NCBI GenBank assembly: GCA_018702715.1
Contig: JABIYQ010000467.1
Span: forward strand, 1-11,274
Origin: Desulfobacula sp.
GTDB lineage: Bacteria > Desulfobacterota > Desulfobacteria > Desulfobacterales > Desulfobacteraceae
Direction of reading: 5' to 3'
Length of the DNA: 11,274 bases
Part shown: positions 1 through 7,822 of the stretch, in pieces
Layout: each line of letters begins with the position of its first letter
Position numbering within the stretch: the first letter of the stretch is position 1
The notes under the pieces: generated by a model
The model's input: the letters and a program-made list of their open reading frames with translations, nothing else
Told to the model about the DNA's origin: nothing
The model's database searches: none
Translations under genes and position numbers: made by a program

Positions 1-23
1 AAATTAACGCAACTATGCAAGCC

Positions 24-55
24 TGACCCCATTAGTTTCTGACCCCATTAGTTTC
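24..55. repeat. Perfect tandem duplication of a 16-bp unit
   Basis: The unit TGACCCCATTAGTTTC occurs twice back to back (24-39 and 40-55) with no mismatch. Its right end touches the stop codon (TAG, minus strand, 57-55) of the RNB exoribonuclease gene. On the minus strand the unit reads as repeats ending GGGGTCAG, followed by GGCTTGCATAG towards the window edge. Similar GGGGTCAGGCTTG-type strings are, from my memory, common at the margins of REP/IS200-like dispersed elements in this kind of genome, so this may be the edge of an element lying to the left. That identity is inference; the repeat itself is certain. Confidence 0.85.
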
Positions 56-2070
56 TATACAAACAAAGACAATTGGTCACGTCTTGCGTCAGCATGCTGG
101 ACAATCACCTGGACGATATCACCATTTTTTAATCTGATACCGCTTGGGGGAAGTTTTGCTTCAAGCATAAATTCCTTGACCAGCACATTGTAGTGATCTC
201 TGTGACAATCAAGGACCAGAGCTTCATAAGCTGTCCCTTTTTTTGATTCCAGGTATTTGGTAATCCAGTAACGCTTTCTTGATGCCTGAACCCTGCCGGC
301 ATTGGCGATGCTCGGTGAAATGGTCTGGAGAATTGTTTCAAGTTCAGGCTTGGAATATGCTTTGCCATAACCAAAAATGGCCTTTATTTGTCGTTGTGTC
401 AAAAGGTCATGATATCTTCTGATTGGTGATGTGGCCGTGACATATGCTTTAACACCCAGGCCGGAATGGCTTTCCGGATTTGTTCCAATCATGGCCCGGC
501 TCAATTGTTTTCTTTGCATGAAGTTTAATGACAAAGAGGTTTCAATACCTTTGAAAAGCCTTTGTTTGGGTTGGGCCTGGGACCGGAAAACTGCAGGCAT
601 GTTGTTGTTTGAAAGAAATTCAGCCATAAGAGAGTTGGCAAAAATCATCATTTCAGACACCAGCATGCGCGAGGGGTTTTCCCGATCAATTTTTAAATAT
701 CCAATCTCCTGATTATCTTCAATCCATACATTTACTTCTGGGAGAGTAATTTGAATAGCACCGGCCTTGAGCCTTTTTTCCCGCAGGAGTGTAGCAATTT
801 TATAAAGAGTGGTAATGGGATCATTTTTTCCGTTCAGCAGGTTTGCCTCGGAATAAGTCATCTTTTTGTGGACCTTGATGATACTGGGAACAACCTTGTA
901 ATCCTGAATTTCAAAAAAGCGGCTCATCTTTATGATGGTACTGATACCCGGTCGTATCTCATTCTCTTTCAGGCTGCAAAGGTCCTCGGAAAGTTTAGGG
1001 GGTATCATGGGTAGTTTATCATCAGGCATGTAAATTGAACTTGCGCGATCCCGTGCCGATAGATCAATGGGATCATTGGATTTAATATAGGCGTCAACAT
1101 CAACGATATGTATTCCAAGCCTATATCCATTTTCTGTATTCTCAAGGCTTATGGCATCATCAAAATCAAGGGTGGACTGGCCATCTATAGTTATTAACGG
1201 CAGATCAGTCAAATCCTGTCTTAAAGGGTCTTTAAAAAAATTAGTCTGAACTGCTGTCAGTTTTTTTTCATGTTCCAGCACCTCTTTTGAAAATATCGTA
1301 GGGATTTGCATGGCCAAAAGATTGATATTTTCATTTTGATCCCAGATTCCTGCTGCTACAAATATATTAAATAATTGTTCAGGTGAATTGATGGATGATT
1401 TTTTAATAATATTTTTAGCCACTAAATGTGAATCAAAATTATTGTTAAAAAGATAATAGGATTTTAAAATATGAATAATGTCTTTATCAACTTCAGTGCT
1501 GCTGCCATTTTTATTATTTAAAATATTATTGATCCACAAAGCACCTCGTTGGATCTGAAGCTCTCTTTTCTCAGCCTCTTTGATCTGGCGTTTTCTGGCC
1601 TTAACCTGTTCCGGCGTGTAAGGGATAAAAATCGTTTTGTTGAATTTAAAATATAGCTTATTATAAAAAAAGGCTCTTATAACGGCAGCCTCATTGTCCG
1701 AAGTCAGGGGGGGATCAAAACAAAAAAGGGTCATGGTTGAAATATCAATGTCACCGGTTTCTTCGTTAAGAATTTCCCATAATTCCTTAATGTTTATAGT
1801 TTCAGAAAGCTTTTTGCGACTTTGCGACAGCTGTTTTAACTGACTAGCAAGAAGATCCCGGGAAAGTGAAGTGTCCAGGCACACCGGTGATATATGAGAT
1901 AATCGGTTCTTAGAAAAATTGATCTCTCGATTATTCTCACTTAATAATTTTAATTTATCTTTTTGTTCCTGTAATATGACAGCACAAATTATTTTTTGCT
2001 GATCAATATACTCTACAATATTCCCTTGTATCATGGGTGCAACAATAACAGGAAGGCTGGTTATTGTCAA
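55..2070 (-). CDS. RNB-domain exoribonuclease (RNase II/R family)
   Basis: This 671-residue protein should degrade RNA processively in the 3' to 5' direction in the cytoplasm. The RNB catalytic domain covers about residues 285-565. It opens with RQDLTDLPLITIDG and carries the metal-binding aspartates D296, D302, D304 and D305 (STLDFDDAIS). The family-typical SPIRRYHDLLTQRQ lies near 548-561 and holds the catalytic arginines. Residues about 611-671 form an S1-like RNA-binding tail ending DARRDQLSLFV, a normal family C-terminus, so the gene looks complete despite the repeat touching its stop. The first 60 residues look like the small beta-barrel of the cyanobacterial/plant-type RNase II branch rather than the cold-shock domains of E. 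coli RNase II/R, followed by a long, lysine-rich alpha-helical region. The start is TTG at 2070, with only a weak AGGCC upstream. ATG at 2034 (residue 13) is an alternative. Function is confident; the exact subfamily (rnb versus rnr) is not. Confidence 0.9.
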   Translation of the reverse strand: MTITSLPVIVAPMIQGNIVEYIDQQKIICAVILQEQKDKLKLLSENNREINFSKNRLSHISPVCLDTSLSRDLLASQLKQLSQSRKKLSETINIKELWEILNEETGDIDISTMTLFCFDPPLTSDNEAAVIRAFFYNKLYFKFNKTIFIPYTPEQVKARKRQIKEAEKRELQIQRGALWINNILNNKNGSSTEVDKDIIHILKSYYLFNNNFDSHLVAKNIIKKSSINSPEQLFNIFVAAGIWDQNENINLLAMQIPTIFSKEVLEHEKKLTAVQTNFFKDPLRQDLTDLPLITIDGQSTLDFDDAISLENTENGYRLGIHIVDVDAYIKSNDPIDLSARDRASSIYMPDDKLPMIPPKLSEDLCSLKENEIRPGISTIIKMSRFFEIQDYKVVPSIIKVHKKMTYSEANLLNGKNDPITTLYKIATLLREKRLKAGAIQITLPEVNVWIEDNQEIGYLKIDRENPSRMLVSEMMIFANSLMAEFLSNNNMPAVFRSQAQPKQRLFKGIETSLSLNFMQRKQLSRAMIGTNPESHSGLGVKAYVTATSPIRRYHDLLTQRQIKAIFGYGKAYSKPELETILQTISPSIANAGRVQASRKRYWITKYLESKKGTAYEALVLDCHRDHYNVLVKEFMLEAKLPPSGIRLKNGDIVQVIVQHADARRDQLSLFV

Positions 2071-2127
2071 ACAAACAAAAGGCCTATAAAACTTGTAAAT
2101 TGTCTTGGAATACGATAAATTAATGCC

Positions 2128-2754
2128 ATGGCAGACAAAATAAAAAAAGAGAAAAAAGGCTTAAAACACCGGAATAAAAATGATCTGCCTGTTTTTGATG
2201 CGGATCATGATTTTTTAATTGCATTTGAAAAAAATGTTCAAACAAAGCCAGAGTCTCTGGAAAATACTTATATAGAATCCTTTAAAAAAAATCAGACAAA
2301 GAAACAGGGGATAAAGGTGACGGACCCTAGGCAAACCGATCATGATCTGACACAAAGCCATGAAAATTTTTCTGAACTATTGGAGGAATCATTTAAAAAA
2401 AGAAAAGTAAAATCTGTAAAGAAAACATCACCCATGTCGGTAAAAAAAAGATTGAAGCGGTATCCTTCAGTTGAAGCTGAACTGGATCTTCATGGATACA
2501 ACACTATCGGAGCCCAGATGAGAGCTCGTTCATTTATATCCTCTTGCAAACACAAAGGCTTTTTCACCTTAAGAATTATTGTGGGAAAAGGGCTTCATTC
2601 AGATGCAGGGCCTGTGCTACCAGATGTTGTTGAAGATGTGGTAAGAGAGATGAAAAAACTCGATCAGGTGATCTTTTATGAATGGGATAAAAAAAAGAAA
2701 ACCAGAAGTGGTGCGCTAATTGTATATTTGAAACAATTTGAACAATTTGACTGA
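2128..2754 (+). CDS. Smr (MutS2 C-terminal-like) domain protein
   Basis: This is a 208-residue soluble protein. The first 110 residues are highly charged, lysine-rich and probably disordered. Residues about 115-205 form an Smr domain: LDLHG at 119-123, IVGKGLHS at 151-158 (the conserved GKG-x-HS loop) and GALIVYL at 195-201. Stand-alone Smr proteins are nucleic-acid-binding proteins and several act as endonucleases on DNA or RNA; the cellular role of this one is unknown. It is divergent from the RNB exoribonuclease gene, with 57 bp between starts, and convergent with mltG. Its TGA stop (2752-2754) sits directly against the mltG stop with no spacer. No strong Shine-Dalgarno sequence precedes the ATG. 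The last codons contain a 9-bp tandem duplication giving QFEQFD. Domain assignment is firm; function beyond nucleic acid binding is inference. Confidence 0.85.
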   Translation: MADKIKKEKKGLKHRNKNDLPVFDADHDFLIAFEKNVQTKPESLENTYIESFKKNQTKKQGIKVTDPRQTDHDLTQSHENFSELLEESFKKRKVKSVKKTSPMSVKKRLKRYPSVEAELDLHGYNTIGAQMRARSFISSCKHKGFFTLRIIVGKGLHSDAGPVLPDVVEDVVREMKKLDQVIFYEWDKKKKTRSGALIVYLKQFEQFD

Positions 2755-3777
2755 TTATTTTTTTCTGAGTTGATACTTTCTAACCGCTTTGTTGTGCTCC
2801 TGGATGGTTTTTGAAAATTTATGGGTTGTATCTTTTTTTGAAACAAAAAAAAGATATTCAGAATAAGAAGGATTGAGGGCTGCCGAAAGGGATTTGGCAC
2901 CGGGGTTTGCAATGGGCCCTATGGGAAGTCCTTTGATTTGATAGGTATTGTAAGGTGTTACCATTTTAAGATGTTTTCTTTTAATATTACCATCAAAATT
3001 TTTTATGCCGTAAATTGTAGTGGGATCACTTTCCAGGCGCATCTTTTTTTTCAGCCGGTTATGAAAAACCGAAGAGATCAAAGGTCTTTCCTTAGCATCC
3101 CCTGTCTCTTTTTCAATAATAGATGCAAGGGTCACAATTTGGTGAATAGAAAACCCCATTATTTTTGCCTGTTCCCGCCATTCTTTAGTAAAAATAGTAT
3201 TAAAATGCGCCACCATGGTTGTAATAACAGTCTTACAATCGGTTTTTTGGGGGAAAAAATAAGTGTCGGGAAAAAGATAACCTTCCAGGGATATGGGTGG
3301 TATCCCAAACGAGACAATAAAGGCTTTATCGTGGCAAAGACCAATAAATTCCTCTTTGCTGCAAAAATTTAATGTTTCAACCAAAGTGGCAATTTCAATT
3401 ATATTCATTCCTTCGGGAATTGTTATTCTGTATAATTTTACTTTACCTTTTAAAAAGATCTCAAGTATTTGTTCCGGAGATTTAGATGCCGACAGAATAT
3501 ACTCGCCAGCCTGAAGCTTTTTCCCAGCTTTTTTATATCTTGTGAATAATTTAAAATAGGTTTTGTTTGAAATGATGGATTCTGTTTCTAGGTTTTGGGC
3601 AATGGCAGTAAGACTTTGCCCCGGCTTTATGGAAAACACTTTTCCTTTGGCCGAAGATTTAAAAGGTTCTATAACAAAAGATGATATGTCCTGAAAAAAT
3701 AAAAACCCTCCAACAGCCAGGAAGATAACAAGGGTAAAAAAAGCAATGAATAGAATTTTTATTTTATTTTTTTCCAT
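2755..3777 (-). CDS. mltG: Endolytic murein transglycosylase MltG
   Basis: MltG is an inner-membrane lytic transglycosylase that cleaves nascent peptidoglycan strands and so sets glycan chain length. The 340-residue length is normal. One N-terminal membrane anchor spans about residues 7-28. A LysM-like subdomain follows at about 45-97 (GQSLTAIAQNL to LQAGEYIL). The YceG/MltG catalytic domain shows EGYLFPDTYFF (165-175), LASIIEKETG (217-226, with the catalytic glutamate at E222), LESDPTTIYG (248-257) and YNTYQIKGLPIGPIANPG (276-293). All family landmarks are present, so it should be active. It lies downstream of rnfB on the same strand, separated by a hairpin terminator, so it is probably a functionally unrelated neighbour. 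There is only a weak ribosome-binding site (AAAAAG). No obvious promoter of its own fits between the terminator and the ATG. Confidence 0.95.
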   Translation of the reverse strand: MEKNKIKILFIAFFTLVIFLAVGGFLFFQDISSFVIEPFKSSAKGKVFSIKPGQSLTAIAQNLETESIISNKTYFKLFTRYKKAGKKLQAGEYILSASKSPEQILEIFLKGKVKLYRITIPEGMNIIEIATLVETLNFCSKEEFIGLCHDKAFIVSFGIPPISLEGYLFPDTYFFPQKTDCKTVITTMVAHFNTIFTKEWREQAKIMGFSIHQIVTLASIIEKETGDAKERPLISSVFHNRLKKKMRLESDPTTIYGIKNFDGNIKRKHLKMVTPYNTYQIKGLPIGPIANPGAKSLSAALNPSYSEYLFFVSKKDTTHKFSKTIQEHNKAVRKYQLRKK

Positions 3778-3800
3778 GTCTTTTTAAGAAGCACAAACAA

Positions 3801-3831
3801 TAAAAGGGTATCACTTTCTGATACCCTTTTA
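3801..3831 (-). terminator. Intrinsic terminator at the end of the rnf operon
   Basis: A perfect 13-bp inverted repeat (3801-3813 against 3819-3831, loop of 5) has the core AAAAGGGTATCA / TGATACCCTTTT. Read on the minus strand, the 3' arm runs into TTTTATTGTTTG, a U-rich tail. It lies 32 bp after the rnfB stop and 24 bp before the mltG start, so it most likely ends the rnf transcript. On the plus strand the trailing sequence is not U-rich beyond the arm itself. Confidence 0.8.
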
Positions 3832-3862
3832 CTATTATGACATTATAAAGTACAGATTTGAA

Positions 3863-5953
3863 TCAATGCGTGCCTGCGATTGGAAAGTCAGTATCTGGGT
3901 TATAGCAGATTCGGCAGCAATTCAGGCATCTTTCAGCTTCTTTTTGGGCTGCATCTTCCGGCAGGACCAGATCCACCTCAATCATTGAATCAAGTCGTTG
4001 ATCAACATTAATTTCAGGCATTTTAGCTCTTGGTGATTTTTTAATGCCGTCCACATGAGTGAAAATAGATTCAGGAATTCTTTTTTTCTGTAAAGAATCT
4101 TTCACCGGTTCAACTTCTTCACCTTTCAAAAACAGGTCAATGGAACGGGCGGCACGTCTTCCGCTGCCAATGGCATCAATAACCAGTGCAGGACCTGTAG
4201 CTGAGTCTCCTCCGGTAAAAATATAGGGTACAGAGGACTGCAAAATTGCAGGATCATTGTCTATGGTATTCCATCGTGTGAGTTCCAGTTGGGTCATCCT
4301 TTCACAAGTATCCTGTTTTTTAAAGGAAGCATCCGGAGATTGGCCAATGGCCGAGATCACCATTTCTACATCAAGAAGTGTTTCAGAACCTTCAACGGGT
4401 ACTGGTCGACGTCTACCGCTGGCATCAGGTTCACCCAGTTCCATTTTAAGGTATTCAAGCTGGGTCACTTTGCCATTGTCATCGCTGACAACTTTAGTGG
4501 GGGCAGCCAGGAAAACAAATTCAACGCCTTCTTCTTCAGATGCGACAATTTCAACCTCATTGGCAGGCATCTCATTTCTGGTTCTTCTGTAAACGATATA
4601 AACCTTTTCAAGGCCAAGCCTTAAAAGCGTTCTTACGCAGTCAATTGCGCTGTTACCACCCCCTACTACTGCGGCGGTTTTTCCCAATTTTATTTTTTCA
4701 CCACGGGAAAATTTCTGGAGGAAATCAATTCCTTTAAAACATCCATCAAGATCTTCTCCATCAATACCAAGGGAATAATCTTCCCAGGCACCCACGCCAA
4801 GGAAGACGGCCTCATAACCCGAGGCCATCAAGGACCCAAGTCCGAAATCAGTACCAAATTTTACATTGGTATAGGAGTTGATACCAAGATCCAGGATCCC
4901 CTGGATTTCCCAGTCAAGAACCTTTTTGGGGAGCCTGTACTCAGGAATACCGTATCTGATAATGCCTCCAAGTTTTGGCATGGCCTCAAAGATAGATACC
5001 TGGTGTCCTATTCGCCGTAGAAAAAATGCACAGGAAAGACCAGCAGGGCCACCACCGATTACAGCTACTTTTTTACCAGTATCCGGAGCACATTTGATGG
5101 GAATTCTGGAACCTGAATTCATCTCATAATCAGCCACAAACCGTTTGAGCTGGTTAATGGAAACCGGCTCATCTTCGATGCCCCTTCTGCATTGATCTTC
5201 ACATGGATGGGGGCAAACCCTTCCACAGGCAAGTGGTAAAGGATTTCTCATGCGGATGGTCTGGACAGCTTCTTTATATTTACCTTCTTTGAGCTGATTG
5301 ATATATCTTGGAATATTAATTTCAGCAGGACAGGTCTGTGCACAGGGTGCTAAAGCGTCCTGTGCCTGATTAAACTTCATAAGTTTTTCAGAAAGGGTTT
5401 TTACCTCAATAATATTTTTTGGGCAAGCCTGCTGGCATGCACCGCAGCCCACGCATTTGTCGTCATCCACAATGGGATAACCATTGGGTCCGAGCTTTAC
5501 TGCATCAAACTGACATGCTTTTACACAATCGCCAAAACCGAGGCAGCCCACTCCGCAAACCCGTTTGCCGCCAAAGACATTGGCCATGGCTTTGCAGGAT
5601 GAAATTCCCATATAATGATATTTATCATCAGCTCGATTCCCACCTTCACACAGATTATAAGAAAGAGGGCTTTCAGCTGAGCCTGCGTCAACACCCATTA
5701 TTCTGGCAACTTCTTCCACACCTTCTTTGCCGGAAATAACACAAACTGAAACCGGAGCCAAGCCGGTTACAACTGCTTCTGCTGCAGAGGAACATCCTGC
5801 ATATCCGCAACCACCGCAATTTGCAGCGGCAAGATTATTTTCCACAAGTGAAATTCTGGGGTCTTCATATACATAAAAGACTTTGGAAGAAAGGCTCAGT
5901 ACAATACCGCACACTGCACCAATACCTAACATAAACAATAAAGCTGGGATCAT
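3863..5953 (-). CDS. rnfB: RnfB fused to a GltD/NfnB-like FAD-NAD(P)H oxidoreductase
   Basis: This 696-residue protein joins two modules in one unbroken frame. Residues 1-185 are RnfB: an N-terminal membrane segment (2-25), the Fe-S domain with C46, C49, C54 and C71 (NCGGCGYAGC), then two 4Fe-4S ferredoxin sites at C133/C137/C143/C147 and C167/C170/C173/C177. Residues about 195-690 match the glutamate synthase small subunit/NfnB family. That module has a cysteine-rich 4Fe-4S domain (C204, C208, C243, C247, C251, C255), an FAD-binding G300-x-G-x-x-G305, a pyridine-nucleotide site G431-x-G-x-x-A436 followed by VYRRTRNEMPA (R456/R457 suggest NADP(H)), and the GltD signature GGDSATGPALVIDAIGSGRRAA split over 581-602. 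A C-terminal CxxCCxxC (676-683) may add another site. An ordinary RnfB ends near residue 190-290. It is the last gene of the rnf operon, 68 bp after rnfA, with the Shine-Dalgarno AAGGTGA. AegA-type proteins also join ferredoxin domains to GltD, but the membrane anchor and operon identify this one as RnfB. Confidence 0.93.
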   Translation of the reverse strand: MIPALLFMLGIGAVCGIVLSLSSKVFYVYEDPRISLVENNLAAANCGGCGYAGCSSAAEAVVTGLAPVSVCVISGKEGVEEVARIMGVDAGSAESPLSYNLCEGGNRADDKYHYMGISSCKAMANVFGGKRVCGVGCLGFGDCVKACQFDAVKLGPNGYPIVDDDKCVGCGACQQACPKNIIEVKTLSEKLMKFNQAQDALAPCAQTCPAEINIPRYINQLKEGKYKEAVQTIRMRNPLPLACGRVCPHPCEDQCRRGIEDEPVSINQLKRFVADYEMNSGSRIPIKCAPDTGKKVAVIGGGPAGLSCAFFLRRIGHQVSIFEAMPKLGGIIRYGIPEYRLPKKVLDWEIQGILDLGINSYTNVKFGTDFGLGSLMASGYEAVFLGVGAWEDYSLGIDGEDLDGCFKGIDFLQKFSRGEKIKLGKTAAVVGGGNSAIDCVRTLLRLGLEKVYIVYRRTRNEMPANEVEIVASEEEGVEFVFLAAPTKVVSDDNGKVTQLEYLKMELGEPDASGRRRPVPVEGSETLLDVEMVISAIGQSPDASFKKQDTCERMTQLELTRWNTIDNDPAILQSSVPYIFTGGDSATGPALVIDAIGSGRRAARSIDLFLKGEEVEPVKDSLQKKRIPESIFTHVDGIKKSPRAKMPEINVDQRLDSMIEVDLVLPEDAAQKEAERCLNCCRICYNPDTDFPIAGTH

Positions 5954-6021
5954 AATATCACCTTATATTTGTAAATATTCCCCATCAAATGGCAAAAGCC
6001 TGAAGAATTTTTTTATCTTTT

Positions 6022-6594
6022 TTAAACCATTCCTTTAAAAGACATAAAGGTTAATGCGATTATACCCGCAGTTACAAGACCGATGGATGTATCCTGCAAT
6101 GGTTTTGGAACCCGGGCCAGATTAATTCTCTCCCTGACACCGGCAAAAAGGATAAGTGCAAGTCCAAATCCAACAGCATATGAAAATGAGGATACCAGGG
6201 CATTCAAAAATGAGTATTCTTTGCTTATATTCAGAAGGCAAGCCCCCATTACAGCACAATTAGTGGTGATGAGCGGCAAAAAAATTCCTAAACCCGCATA
6301 AAGCCCAGGAATGCTTTTTTTCAAAAACATTTCTACAAACTGAACCAGGGATGCAATGACCAGAATAAATGAAACCGTTCTCAAATATTCTACATCAAGC
6401 GCTTTTAACAAGTAAGTGTCTACGATCCAAGTGATCATTCCTGCCATAACCAGTACAAATATAACAGCCATGGACATGCCCACAGCAGTTTCCATTTTCT
6501 TGGAAGTGCCCAGAAAAGGGCAGTTACCAAGAAACTGGGCAAGGAGAATGTTGTTTATGAAGACACCTGCGATGAAGATTTCAAAAAGTTCCAT
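6022..6594 (-). CDS. rnfA: Rnf complex membrane subunit RnfA
   Basis: RnfA is one of the two homologous six-helix membrane subunits of the Rnf ion-translocating oxidoreductase. The 190-residue hydrophobic protein has the usual length. The conserved cysteine motifs are present: LGNCPFLG with C25, and TTNCAVMGAC with C113. In Rnf and Nqr structures the matching cysteines of RnfA and RnfE hold a [2Fe-2S] cluster inside the membrane. It opens MELFEIFIAGVFINNILLAQ, as expected, and is preceded by a good ribosome-binding site (AAGGAGAA). It follows rnfE by 11 bp, consistent with translational coupling in one operon. Nothing unusual was seen. Confidence 0.97.
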   Translation of the reverse strand: MELFEIFIAGVFINNILLAQFLGNCPFLGTSKKMETAVGMSMAVIFVLVMAGMITWIVDTYLLKALDVEYLRTVSFILVIASLVQFVEMFLKKSIPGLYAGLGIFLPLITTNCAVMGACLLNISKEYSFLNALVSSFSYAVGFGLALILFAGVRERINLARVPKPLQDTSIGLVTAGIIALTFMSFKGMV

Positions 6595-6605
6595 TGATCT
6601 TCTCC

Positions 6606-7214
6606 TTATTTACTTCCAATTAGATTCATAATTGCCAGCATCAGCCCTAAAGCAACAAACGCACCAGGAGCTTCTACCATAAATGCAAAGGGCTGAAAAG
6701 CAGCTCCTATTTCAAAGACGGGGTTGCCTCCCCAGATAGTAATGGTCCCTGCACCTAAAAGTTCTCTAACAGCACCCAGGGCTGCCAAAGAAAGTGTAAA
6801 CCCGATACCCATACCCAGGCCGTCTGCAACAGACAGAACAGGCCCGTTTTTGCTTGCAAAGGCTTCTGCACGGCCAAGAACAATACAGTTCACAACAATG
6901 AGGGGAATGAAAATACCCAGTTTAAGGAACAATTCATATGTATATGCCTGCATAACAAGTTCAACGATGGTAACAAAAGTGGCTATAATAACAATATAAC
7001 AGGCAATTCTGACTTTAGACGGTATCACATTTCGAAGAAGGGATACCAACAGGTTTGCAAAAACAAGAACAAAAGTGGTTGCCACACCCATCCCGATTCC
7101 GTTTTCCACTGTTTTGGTCACCGCAAGAACTGGACAAAGTCCTAAAACCAGTCTGAAAGGAGGTATTTCAGCCCAGAGTCCTTTTGTAAATTCTTTTGCC
7201 AAGGATTGTGCCAT
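6606..7214 (-). CDS. rnfE: Rnf complex membrane subunit RnfE
   Basis: RnfE is the partner of RnfA in the membrane core. This 202-residue protein has about six membrane helices and carries the two family cysteines, C27 in LGLCPVLAV and C110 in VVNCIVLGRAEAFA. These complete the RnfA/RnfE [2Fe-2S] site. FRLVLGLCPVLAVTKT near the N-terminus is standard for the NqrD/RnfE family and separates it from RnfA. The start is supported by GAGGAGA nine bases upstream. It sits between rnfG (23 bp gap) and rnfA (11 bp gap). The sequence looks canonical, so the membrane core of this complex should be intact. Confidence 0.97.
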   Translation of the reverse strand: MAQSLAKEFTKGLWAEIPPFRLVLGLCPVLAVTKTVENGIGMGVATTFVLVFANLLVSLLRNVIPSKVRIACYIVIIATFVTIVELVMQAYTYELFLKLGIFIPLIVVNCIVLGRAEAFASKNGPVLSVADGLGMGIGFTLSLAALGAVRELLGAGTITIWGGNPVFEIGAAFQPFAFMVEAPGAFVALGLMLAIMNLIGSK

Positions 7215-7237
7215 ATCTTAAATTCTCCTCTTATGCC

Positions 7238-7822
7238 TTATTGGATATTTTTTAAAATTTCAGGTTTGAGTTTTTTATACAGATCCTGTGCCTGGATGGC
7301 TGCCAAAGTTACAGCCTTAGAGGTAATGGTGGCTCCGGATATTGCATCAATAGATCCATTTTCATTTTTAAGTGATAGATTGGTATCCATGGGTTTATCA
7401 GTGAACTGGTCAACGAATTCTGGATCATCTTTGGCGCGTGCGCCTAACCCCGGAGTCTCAGAATGAGTGGTCACCCGGGCAGCAACAATCTGATCAGTTC
7501 CGATGTTAATGCCGACCATCAGTCCTACATCACCGCCGTACCCGCCTTTACCTTTGGTTTCAAATGCAATAGCCTTTGAACCATCTTTAAGTTTGGCAGG
7601 ATAGAATTGGTATTTTGCACCCTCATGTTCGATTTCAAATTTTTCCTTGCTAGGATCATTTTCCACTTCACCAAAAATTTCATTCATGGCCGGTGCCAAC
7701 GCAAATTTAAAAATCTGGGCTTCAATCTTGTCCTGAGTTCCTGATTTTACTGCAGCAAGCAGTCCGCCTGAGATAGCTGTCAATACTGTTAATACAACAA
7801 CCATACTAATCATTTCACGCAT
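7238..7822 (-). CDS. rnfG: Rnf complex FMN-carrying subunit RnfG
   Basis: RnfG is anchored by one N-terminal helix (about residues 6-24) with the rest on the outer face of the cytoplasmic membrane, where covalent FMN passes electrons. The 194-residue protein shows the flavinylation motif D159-AISGATIT ending at T167, the threonine expected to take FMN from the flavin transferase ApbE. No apbE gene is in this window. HSETPGLGA (120-128) is another conserved family element. It overlaps rnfD by 8 bp (ATGCGTGA), a sign of translational coupling. Unlike some homologues it contains no haem motif. In this operon it is the only subunit with an intact covalent-FMN motif, which matters because RnfD lacks its own. 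Confidence 0.96.
   Translation of the reverse strand: MREMISMVVVLTVLTAISGGLLAAVKSGTQDKIEAQIFKFALAPAMNEIFGEVENDPSKEKFEIEHEGAKYQFYPAKLKDGSKAIAFETKGKGGYGGDVGLMVGINIGTDQIVAARVTTHSETPGLGARAKDDPEFVDQFTDKPMDTNLSLKNENGSIDAISGATITSKAVTLAAIQAQDLYKKLKPEILKNIQ

Noticed and set aside
2032..2070. Alternative ATG start (2034) for the RNB exoribonuclease in place of TTG (2070)
   Set aside because: Neither start has a convincing ribosome-binding site. The longer form was kept, because the ATG would remove twelve residues just ahead of the predicted beta-barrel; the choice is not decisive.
2732..2749. Tandem AACAATTTG duplication at the 3' end of the Smr gene
   Set aside because: It is a short in-frame low-complexity repeat (QFEQFD) with no sign of function.
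5419..5739. Plus-strand open frames opposite rnfB and the other rnf genes
   Set aside because: They are antisense to well-conserved genes, have no family motifs and lack ribosome-binding sites, so they are shadow frames.
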